Positions 30,908 to 42,900 of a DNA stretch of 64,000 nucleotides are shown here, one piece after another; positions within the stretch are counted from its first letter, which is position 1, and each line of letters begins with the position of its first letter. The translations under genes and the position numbers were made by a program. The notes beneath the pieces are model-generated. The model was not told the DNA's origin. It worked only from the letters and a program-made list of their open reading frames with translations, and did not search any database. Source of the stretch: Hirundichthys speculiger (taxonomy: Eukaryota > Chordata > Actinopteri > Beloniformes > Exocoetidae); the NCBI GenBank assembly GCA_018398805.1, contig JAGFBZ010002394.1:82001-146000 (forward strand), given 5' to 3'.

Positions 30908-33900
30908 GTAAAACATCCCAGCGGATATTTACAGCCCTGTCCACTGGAGGTTCTCTTTCTCTGAATAAAGACTGCATCTTCAGCAGCACTTTAAAAAGCC
31001 ATTCTGTTTACTCGGTGTGTGTTTTTATCAAAGGGGCCAACGCACTGCCTGGAGATCACACCCTCACTCACAGAACCAGAACCCGAACCAGAACCTGAGT
31101 GCTGCCAGCCTGCGCTGCAGCTGGCTGATCTCACATCGCAGGAGGAGGAAGACCTGCACGGACGAATCAGCCAGTATGAAAGGAAGATTGAGAGCTTACA
31201 CGCTGAGATCAGCGCTCTGAAAAACCAGGTGAGCTTTCTTCTTCTGTGGTGTCAGAACTAAGACCTCTGAAGTCTCTCCAGGTGTCCCTGAACGTGGTAC
31301 CAAACCCTGCAGAGCTCCTGCAAGAAATCCTTCCTGAACACAGCTGGAACCTTCTACCATCAATCACTGAAGATACTTAAATCATGACAGTTACTACAGG
31401 GGTTAATTTCCCTTTGTGGACAAATAAAGCATTTTTGAATCGAATGATAACTACCCACTTAATAAAGAACAAGTGTTCCTGTTGCTCACACAGGAGCTGT
31501 GAGCAGTCAGGGTCTGGAGAAAGAACATCTGAGGGTGTCCTGGAGGGTCTGGTCCTGGGATGGTATCAGGAGATCCTTGAGACCCTGTGAGGTGTGGGTT
31601 GGCTTTCTGTGAAAGAAGAGGGTTGTCCCGTCCGAATGAAGACTGAATGAACGCCTCAGTTCTTTGCTTTGTTCTTTCCTAAAATAAATTTGTTGAGGGC
31701 TCCACTGCTGGCCTGCTGGGGGAGCTGTTGTAGAGGAAATACGTTACCACATCGAGGGTGTCATTGGTTTGACCAAGGATAACTGTGGATGCCTGGATGC
31801 AGGGTTTCCAGCAGAGCATTACACTGTAACAAGATGGGTTTACTCACTTGACCTTGATCTCTGTGCAGTGGTCAATAATAATTCTAACAACACATATTTG
31901 CTGTAGCATCATTTTGATAAACCTTTTCCAGAGCTGCATGTATTTTTCTGTAAAGCACATCCCAGATTATTGTCAAAGGAACTGATCTGGTGTCTGAAGG
32001 TAAAAAGTTATGCCTCCTGCTCCATGAACAACTCTCAGAAGAAAAAGGTATTGATGGAAAAAGCCTGTTCAGTCTGCATATCAACCCTGTTGAACCTTGA
32101 CCAGTTGAACCAACCCCCAGATCATCATCCTGCCACACAAACCTGGACCTTCAGTGCTCGGTGAGACTGCTGCATCACCTCTAACCTGGATGCTCTGTTA
32201 CTCTGGAGCAGCATCAAGCTGGACATGGCAGATCACCTGGCCTGTTTCACTCCTTCAGATTACAGTCTATATCCAGCCCTCCTGTGTGTTTTAACACCTC
32301 ACAGGTGTTTAGCACCTTGACTTCCCCTGAGTCTTACTGTCATGCGCCTGGATTTTTTCATGACTCCGGTAAAATCTCTGTGTCCAGGTGGAACTACGGA
32401 AGAAGGAGCAGCTCCTCGAGCGTCAGTCAGAGCAGCTGAGCGTCTCCCAGCGAGTCATCGCTGAGCAGGAGGAGGAGCTGGCTGAGGTGACCAAGGAGCT
32501 GGAGGAGACCGAGAGGGAGAACACACGACTGCGCCAGTCCATGGAGAAGATGCTGGAGGAAGCCAGCGACAACAGGTGAGTGAGACGGGAAACAGTTATG
32601 TTGACTGTCTCAACAGTTATTAGAACAAAATCAACAACTCTTTGCCAGGTCTTTAAAGTTTGATCTATTCAGATTCAGCTGAACATCAAGTTTCATCATT
32701 TGTTTTGAAAAAACTAAGACTAAATGAAGAAGGTTTAGGATTAGCAGCAGTCAGGTGCTTCTATCTGCTGATCATCAGCAGGTCTGTTTGTTGGTCTGCA
32801 GAATTTAGATGTGTGCTGACACAAAGCCAAGGACAAGAGACATCATGACATCAGTGGTCTCAGAGAAGCAATTAATGCTAATCATTCATTTGGGACGTGA
32901 GTCGGGCCATTTCCAAACAATTTAGAGTTCATCATTCAGCAGTGAGAAAAATGATTTACATTCAAGATGGTCACCAGTCTGTCCAGGAGGGGATGTTCTG
33001 GAAGGTTTACCACAACATCAGCAATGCTCAGAGAAACTGTAACAAATAATAAAAACCCAGTAGCGACATCTCAGACTCCATGGGACTTAATTCAGTTCAG
33101 TTCAGTTTTATTTGTATAGCGTCTGTTACAATGTCAATTGTCTCTAGGCGATTTACAGAGACCCTGATCATGACCCCCGAGCAAATATCATTAACTAAAA
33201 TTATAATATTAAATCCTAATCAAGGATAATGGCAGGTAAAAAACTCCCACAGAGGGAGAAAAAAACCTTTAAGCCAAACAGTGGCAAGAAAAAACTCCAC
33301 TTGAAGAGGAAGAAACCTTGAGCAGGACCTGGATCATATGGGGGGACCTTCCTGATGAAGACCAGCTGGGTAAAGAAAGAAAAAAGGAGAGACAGGACAG
33401 AGAGAGGATGGAGGACAGAGAGAGGACGGAGGACAGAGAGAGGAGAGCACACAAATGACTGAATGAAATGACTACATAAACAGATGCAGGTAGCTGCACT
33501 GAGGTGAGATGGTCAGAGGACTAGATCACCGGTCACCACGCCAGCTGACACCCTGAACACACCTACACACACAGGTGGAGGTAAACGCTGGGATGGACAG
33601 AGGAGGGAACTGCAAGTCAGTATGAAACTCAGGAAACTCTGGCCTGAAAACACACAGAAAGAAAAGAGAAAAAAGGAGGAAAAACAGAACAACAAACTAC
33701 AGGAAAGAAAATGGAGCACAGTTACAGTAACAAGGTGCTCCTAATTAACTATGGAATGAGCTGGAGGAGGAGGAAGGGAGGAGGAAAGGGAAGGAAGGAA
33801 GAGACAGCTCAGCAGATCATGTTGGCGTCCCCCTGCAGCGTAGGCCTATAGCAGCATAGCTATGATGAACCTGTGATTAAGACGAGCTACTCTAGTCTGA

Positions 33901-36900
33901 GCTACCTACAACTATGACTACTATAACTATTAGTTATAGCTATAGTTGTAGATGTAGTTAGCTTGATCTTATTCATCTGAACTGAGCGTTCTTGAAATGT
34001 TGTTACATATATTCTGTCTGGATGACCATCACATCCATTAACCGGTTTCATACATTCGTTTATTTATTTACCTCTGGTTCATACATTAGAAACAGCTTTT
34101 TTTAAAAGTTCCATCTGAAAACCTGTCCATGTGCTCATCTGGTCACACTGCAGTGACTCAGTCCATGTGCTTTCATGTTTGACCCCAACAGACCAGACGG
34201 GGACAGTTTGCACCAGGACAAGGATGCTCTGCTCAGGAAACTACTGGAAGCTGAGGTGGATGGAGCTGCAGCTGCTCAGCAGGTCTCAGCTCTGCGTCAG
34301 TACGTCTCCAAACTGGGCAGTGCTGGAAGAAGCGTGAGTATTAGCTCATTATCCCGTGTCTTTATTTGCCCTGTAGGATTCAGTCTGCTCAAGAAACTGT
34401 GGAATGTATGCTGTTTTTTCGCTAACGGCACTGTTAATTCACTAAACTGGCAGATGCTGTTAATTTTATTCCTCACTCTCTGTTATCTGGTGGAAAAGCT
34501 GTCTGGTTCTGCGTCATCCGTCTTGGCTCATCAGAAGGAGTTATTGGTGCAGAAGTTGGAGGCATTTGAGGGCACAAACCGAACACTGCGGCAGCTGCTC
34601 AGAGAACAGCATGAATCCCAGGTAGAGTGAAATTCAGCTTCAAAACGCTGTTTATCCATCCAAACAGCTCCAAATTAGACGACACACTTCACAGCAGCGC
34701 AGATCAGTGATGGTAAAGAGCACTGAAATATTTAGATGTTTCACAATTACAACAAGGAAATGAACATGAACACCATGTTGATATCCAGAAACTCTTTGTG
34801 CTTTAAGTTAGATTATATGAAGAGTAAAAAAAGTAACTCTGATGGCCAATAGATTTACAGTAATGTGACAAGGAAAAGTAAACACTGTTTTACACCTAAG
34901 ACTTTGGGTGAATTCCAGTTCCTCCCTTAACCCTCAATCTTAACCCTCAATCTCTAAAATGTGCGCTCCCGTGAAGTTGTAGGGTGAATTCCAATTCCTC
35001 CCTTAACCCTCAGTCTCAACCGTCGCCCTTAGCCCCCAGCGGCCCAGCAGCAAACATCGTAAAGTAAAAAAATAAATGTTATGCAACAACGATGTTAATC
35101 CATGAAAAAAGTCTGAAACAAAGACAATAAGATGGTTTCGTAACATTTATATCTTTAAGAACTACGAAGATATTTACATTTGTAGCTAGTTTTTTTTGTC
35201 GCCATCCTTTTCGAAGATGTCTTGGCTAAATTACCCCTCTTGGCTAAATTACAGCCCCCAAAATTGTGTATTTTCGTATTGTGTATTTTCGGCATTGTGT
35301 ATTTTCGCCAAAACGTCTTCGAAAAGGATGGCGCCTAAAAAAACGAGCTTCAAATGTAAGTATTTACGTAGTTAATAAAGATATAAATGTTATGAAACTA
35401 TGTTATTGTTTGCGTTATATATATTTATATTATCTTCTTCTTCTTCTACGTCTTCTTCTCCTTCGTCTTCGTCGTCGTTTTCTTAACAGACTGGACGTAG
35501 CTTTGCCGTAAGGCTGCCTCCTACAGCCTGAAGATGTAACTGCACTCAAGGGGTGTCCCGTTTCTAAGTCACGAGATAGCCCTTACACTTACTCTCGATG
35601 GCCAAGATTAAAGGTTAAGTGCGAGGATTGAGATTGAGGGTTAAGGGAGGAATTTGGAATTGGCCCTTTAAGTCTTTCCAAAAGAAAAACTGTGTATTAT
35701 AGATAAATAAATATAATCCCAGATCAACAATAATACATGACATAGTACACTTCATATTACTGTATTATCAGTTTCTCACATGGTTGTGGACTGTGACACA
35801 CAGTTTATAACAATGTAGGTGCAGTTAAATGAGATTAGCATAATTAATTTATGCACAACTCTCTTTAACTCCCACCACAGCATTTCCACTGAGTTGAGAC
35901 CTGAACGTTTGACTGGACACATGAAACTCCTTGATTCCTTTATTATTTTTTCAGCCATTCTGTTGTAGATTCGATACTTTTTGGGATATTGAACTGCTGC
36001 ATGTCCCAATTTCAACCAAGCTTTAGCTCTCAGACAGATGGACCTCACATTTGACTCTTGATTACTTTAACTGTAGCCCTAACATCCCACATCATGAAAG
36101 TCCTGGAGAGACTTTCAGTGGTCCACCTGAATAAGGAAGCAAGCACCTTCTAGGACTCACTATAGTTTGCTTATTGTCATGAGGTTGGAGTTGAAGACAC
36201 CATCATACACCTACTTCAACAAAGCCACAGTCATCTGGACAAAGCAGCAGGTCTGTGAGGACCATGTTCTTCCATTCCGCTTTACTACCAAAGAACTTCC
36301 AGAAGACACAGGTGGATGTCTCCACCATCACCTGATCACTGACTACCTGACTAACAGACCACAGCTGGAGAGACTGAATGGTTGAGTGTCTGAGTAGGTG
36401 GTCAGCAGCTCAGGAGAACCACAGGGAACTATACTCTCACCACTGATCTTCACTCTGGACACCGCAGACCTCCAGAACCAGTCAGAGTCCTGACATCTGC
36501 AGAAATACTGATGACTCTGCAGTTGTGGGATGAATTATTTCAATTTAGCTTTATTAGTATCGTGTCTATTACAATACAAATTGTCTGTAGGTGCTTTTAA
36601 GAGACCCAGAGCATGAGCCCCAAGCAAATATTACCTATTATTATTACATTTTAATTAAATAAACAATGGTAGGTAAAAAGTCAGGAAGGTTCCTGGTCTG
36701 AACCTCAGCAGATCTTTCTGTGTGGAGTTTCCTCCAGGTTCTCCAGCTTCCTCCATCAGTCCAGAGACATGCATGTCAGGTTAACTGGTGGTTCTAGATC
36801 ACCTGTAGGAGTGTGAGTGGTTGTTTGTCTACATGTGGCCCTTTGATGGACTGGAGACCTGTCCAGGTGGACCCCTGCCTTTAGACCTGAAGAGAGCTGA

Positions 36901-39900
36901 GATAGACCCCTGTGACTCTGTATGGGATTAAGCAGGTATAGATAATGGATGGATGGATGGTAGGTAAAAAAAAAAACAAACAAGATGTCTAACAGTCTAA
37001 AAACTGTCTCTGAATCCCCACTGTCACCTGCTGACAGCTGTGATAGGCTCCAGCAGACCCCTGTGACCCTGAAGAGGGTTGAAGAGGGTCACCCAACCAT
37101 TATCCATAGATGGGTGAATAAATATTTGAATACTTCCTGTCCAGGCCGTGTTTTACCCGTATCTGTCTCACCTTCACCACGGTACGCACAGTAACTATCA
37201 TATTTCTTTGTGAACTGGTTTTGAGCAGATGGATTCAGTCCAGCAGTCAGAGCAGAAAAATGCGTTACTGAAGAGGCTGGCTGACACAGAAACAAAAAAT
37301 GCTGTGAGTTTGAAGTCCATTCATCTACGCCGTTTACAGTTGCTGTGCAAAGTTACTCCGTCCCTTCTGGAGCAAACCTCTTAGAGTAAGGTGTGCATAA
37401 TTATAAGGCAACTTCAGCACCTCAGGTAACATGTCAAACAAAGATTTAACTGGCTCTGACAAATAAATTGTGTCATTTCCACAAGGGATTTATTGATTTG
37501 ATTTGATTGACATGAAATCATTTAGTTAATTGTTTGCTACTGGTGAGTGAAGACAATGTAGCAAACATGCTTTATAAAAGATCTCCTACCCAACCTTTAT
37601 CAGTGGCCTAATATTCTCAAACTGCAACCTGTATGAAATGGAAAGTGTCACATGCTCAGAGACCAAGGGAAAGAAACTGAGACGCACATGTTCGTGTTCA
37701 TCAAAAACCCCGTTGGTTGCTGATTAACCGGCCCTTCACATCATCTTAGATCCTAGTGAGATCTTCCAGGTCCTTCTCCTTCTAACACCGATCTCAGACT
37801 CCACAGAGGAGGGTGTTAGAGTCCTTAAAGCTGCTATAAACAGAGGCATGAACATCTGGTTATAATGGTGCTGTGCTGCTGTATAGCTGTGGTATAAAAC
37901 GTGTAACTGGGAACTGGTTGACACATTAAAGAAGACAGGAAACTCAACAGCCTTTAATAATGAGCATGTGATGAATCAGGGTCCATTCATAGAAGGTTAG
38001 TGGCTGTTATTTAGAAACGTAGATGATTTAACTTTTTCTTTTTAACAGTGTAAAGATGTTATTTATGCTCATTTGTTCCTCTGGTTTGTTACATTCACTG
38101 TAACTAACTTTATAAAACTTGCTAACTTTGGAGAAATAGTTTCTGTCACAGTCTCTTAATAATTATGCACACCTGATCTGAGAGATTAATCTCTATTTTT
38201 CTACATTAAAGATTCTTTTCTTCAGTTCAGTTATACTGTGGATGGAGCGGTTATTTATGATATTGTTACTTATTATTGTTTTTGCAGTTATTAATAATAA
38301 GTTGTATTAATGTTGATGTCCTGTATTTTTTAATTTAATATTTTCTGATTTGTCCTTGTGAAGTGAATGAAGTGTGACATCTAAGCGAAGCTGCTTTCCT
38401 TTTCTTTTTAAAGCATCTGGTTGGTGAAACTTCAAGAGAAAGAAAGAGAAGTTACGCAGCTCTCTGAACTTTTAGACACAGAGAAGGTACTGTGGTGCTC
38501 AGCTGCCGTCTCTAAACCTCTCTTTCCTTTAATCATAAATCATTTGGTTGGTAACTGCTGTCTGCTACATTTTCTTTTCTTCTTAAATGCAGGACAACGC
38601 CAAGAGTTCATGTGACTTGTCCAAGACTCTGGAGTCAACAAGAGGCTCATCTGCAGGGACAGTTACGCAGCAAAGAGTCTGAGAACAACCGGCTCACTGT
38701 GCAGATAAGGGTTCGTCAGGAGATCTTTTACGTTTTGGTCATTAAGACAGCTACTGATGTCTGGAAGGCTGGGTGGATAAAAACTGTGTTCATGCTTTGT
38801 TACACATATGGGGAGATGTTAGAACCCTGCTGTCATCGTGGGTTCTTCTTCTTTACGTTTGGTCCAGAACCTGGAGCGAGCAACCAGCCAACAGAAGGCA
38901 GAGATGAAGCACCTGACAGAGCAGCTCAGCAGACACAAGCAGCAGGCCTCCGCCGACCGAGAAGCTCTGAAACGAGCCACTCGAGCCCAGAAACAGCAGG
39001 CTGAGCACAGCAGGGACGCTGCAGGCCAGCTGAGCGCTCAGCTGATGGACATGGTAGGCTGTGTGTCCGAGCTGTCTGCTCTGCTGGAACATGACGTAGC
39101 CGTCGTTAAAATCCACGCTGAGCCAATAAAAATAAGAAATATCACTTCCACATTTTCCTGAACAGGAAAAGCAGGTAGCAGATGCCCTGATGGCAGCAGA
39201 GACTTGGCAAAGTCGACATGCAGAGGAAGCAAAAGAGAAGAGTCAACTGGAGACGGAGCTGTCACTGCTGAACAGGTGACTACGTCTTCTACTGTGTTCA
39301 AACACTGTTGAGCTCAAGATTCAGAGCTGAGTTTAGTTTTCATGAGGTTTGCATATGAAGAGTAGAGAGGAGTTGGAGCTCTGGAGACAGTTTAGAAAAT
39401 AAAATATTTTTATTTGAGGCACAACAGTGTTCCTTGATGATCTACTGAATAAAACCTGAATAAAGACCCTGATGAAATAGCTGGCAGTTGTCAATAATCA
39501 CTATATACCCAATAACCCAATAACTTAATAAAATCCCTTAAATCCAAAAAAGGTTACCTCAGCAACGTAATTTACCGTATCGTCCTGAATATAGAATGAC
39601 TGATTAAAAGACTGCTATTTTTCAAATCATTTTGGGAAAATAAAAATATGATGAAGACCATAAGGTTATTCATAACACAACTTTTTAATGAACCATTATT
39701 ATAAAAAAAAATCCCACAGAGATAAATTTCTGCTGTATTGTTAAATATTTCAATGATTTCATCTTTTTTAGGAAGTATTGTTCCATACTGAAGGTAAAGT
39801 ACATGTCAGGTTTCTATGTTATTTCAGATCAAGGTACTGTATAGTACTATTTAATAAACTTTATTCTCTTAAATCTGAGACAATGAGTGAATTCCATTTC

Positions 39901-42900
39901 CTCTCCTTACCCTCAATCTCAACCCTCGCCCTTAACCTTCAATTTTTGGCCCTCAATCTTAACCCTTGAAAGTAAGTGTCTGGCCTATCTTGTGACTTAG
40001 AAATGGGACACCCCTTGAGTGCAGTTACGTCATCAGACTGAAATGTATCAGAGCCCGTGTTGTCTCTGTATTCCCTGAAATGACACAGGGATAACATTGA
40101 AAAGAACGCTGTACGTATATTCTCTAAATAATACTAGCAAATAACACAATAGAGGATACATTATTCAGTCCTCCATCGCTACACAACAAGGTATACAAGT
40201 AACCTGAAGCCGGCCGGGACCATTGGTCTGGCAGCAAACGTCGTAAGGTAAAAAAATAAATGTTACACAACAATGTTAATCCATGAAAAAAGTCTCAAAC
40301 AAAGACAATAAGATGGTTTCGTAACATTTATATCTTTAAGAACTACGAAGATACTTACATTTGTAGCTAGCTTTTTTTGTTGCCATCCTTTTGTCTTGGT
40401 TAAATTACCCAATGCCTTCTGGGTAGCTCTTACTTCCAAGGGTGGTGCCGGAGAATCTCAATTTTGAGGGCGATGCAGCCCTCAAAGTTGTCCCTCAATT
40501 TGACGTTCTTAGAATCGGAACAGCACTTGCCCTTAGCGAGAGCGAGCAACTTTGAGACTGAGGGTTGAGATTGAGGGTTAAGGGAGGAATTGGAATTCAC
40601 CTCACTCACTCAGTGTATCAGCAACAACCATGTAGTTCAATAACTGCATTAATGATGTCAATAACTGCAGAACCATCAAAGTCCAGTTATATTCAGTTTC
40701 TAGAACAACATTAATAATTTAGTCTGTAAAAAACTAATTCTGGACTGTAACTAAACTTTCTAACCCCTTTGATGGAGTCGGTCTCATGGTTCCTCCATCA
40801 GATCTGCTCCATGTCTTCACTGTGATGTTCCATTCTAACTGGTGACTTCGGTGCGGCTCCATCTAGTGGCGCAGATGAATAACGACAATAAAAAAGTCTA
40901 GACCTTGATTAGGAGATGACCCCATTTTTGAGAATATGATAATTTTTTTTTTTTTGCCACTAGTAGCCTTTATTGACAGTGAAGACAGACAGTAAAAGGG
41001 GGCAGAGAGAGAACAGGGAGGACATGCAGCAAAGGGTCAGGACGGGTCAAACCCGCGACCACTGCATCGAGGACTGTAGCCTCTGTACCCTAACCACTGC
41101 GCCACCGTGCGGCCCGGGAATATGAGTTCTAGAATAAAATATCGTCCTGTATCCGGGTCGATACGGTATATATGGCACCAGTACCTATATGGCCCAGTAG
41201 GTCAGATCCCATGCTTGTATGAAGACTTTAGACTCTGCAGCTTCTCAACAGCGAAACAACCTCAGGACCAGAGCGTGAGCAGGGATCCTTCTCGTGACAC
41301 CAACCATACTTCTTTATTGTTTTCATGTATGCAAAGAAAATATGAAATTGCCAAACAAATAAGACACTGATGATTTTTGCAAAAGTGACATTAGTTTCAT
41401 TTACATGAAGGTATGATATCCATCCTGTTACGTGTTTCCACAGCCGTATAACAGAGCTGACTGAGCAGCTGCGAAGTACAGAAGATAAGGGCAGAGTGGA
41501 GAGAGAAGCGCTGTTAGATCACCTGCATGGACTGACAACAGAGAGCGCTGCTGCCAAACTGGAGAACCAGTCTCTCAAGGTGAAACCAGCCGCCCACAGA
41601 GAGCGTTAGTTCACTTAGTAGAGGAGACTCAGTAGGTGAATGTCGCCCTGACTTTGTCCTGATTGATGTCTGCATGTCTGATACACACTTGTTTGGAGAA
41701 ATTTCCTTCCTTAATACATAATTGATTCTAATAGACTCACATGAATTTGCATTGCAACCCCGAATCAGAAAAAGTTGAAAATAAAGAATGAAACACTGGT
41801 ATTTCTAAATTGACTTTAACATTTTTCTCTTTGTAGTTGGTTTGAATTCAAGATATTTCATGCTCTTGTTTTCCACTGTCTTGCTGAACAGCCCTGATGA
41901 AGATGTGGTGTTGGAGGCAGCACATGTTGTCTGTCTCAGTGTGTGTTCTGCATAAATTTAAAAGATGGTGGCGGAGGCCACTGCCCCATCCCACAGCCCC
42001 GTACCATCACAGCACCTGGCCTTTGGACTCCTTTAATGTTTGGTCCAGAACACTGTGGCTATTTCTTCCAAAGAGCTCCACTGTGAGATGCTCCATCTCA
42101 GATACCTTCAGAGCCAACACTGCCTCTGGACAAGGTTAAATAAGGCTCTCTGCCTTGCACAGTAAGCTTTTTCATGGTATTTGTGAATGTAGCTCCACAC
42201 AGAGGGCTTGAGCTTTACAGAAGTAAAAACCATTCACGTGGTTATATGAGCTATGGTTGAATGACGCAGCGTCGTCATCTTGATCGTCTTGTCGTCTGAG
42301 GGATCGGTCCTTGATGCACTGAAAGGTTCCTTAAATGGTTCAAGAGTATGAATTACTGTAGAAGGATAACTATGCAAATCCCCTCCAGTCTTTTTTTGAG
42401 TCACATTGTTTTTAAATACTTCAGTGATTTTTTTTATGCATCTATTGAAAATAGGGATACACGATAACTGTTTTTTAAAACCGTTACCGATATCCGATAA
42501 CTTTCAGCTCCTAAAGGCTGATACCGATAACCGATAACACACACATATACCTAAGATCATTACATCAATAATATGAACAAAATCAAAAATACTTTGGACT
42601 TTTTAAATGAACAGATATTTATTTTTTCCATTGAAAAACTATTGTCAAGCCTCTCAAACATTCTCATAAAGCTATCAAACAAACCTATTTGATATCTCAC
42701 ATCAACTTAAATAAGGTTCATTACTGACTGATATAAAAAATAAAGGCTCCTTGAACTGATGGAAATACATGCATCAGAATTACAAACTGAAAGGGATTTA
42801 CGTTTAAAGGATTTTGACTTGTGGTTCCATTTAAATTAATACATTTAATTAAAGTAAATGAGGTTCAGTAGTTTTTTTTTTTTTATCTCATGGAAGCTTT

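Noticed and set aside
31884..32138. 84-codon minus frame in an ODF2 intron, possibly transposase
   Set aside because: No clear catalytic or helix-turn-helix motif; not assignable.
33216..33719. Hydrophobic minus-strand frames resembling membrane proteins
   Set aside because: They lie in a dispersed repeat and recur from the opposite strand at 54410-54673.
38612..39004. 130-codon frame across ODF2 exons
   Set aside because: It runs through an intron; exon boundaries and the frameshift explain it better.
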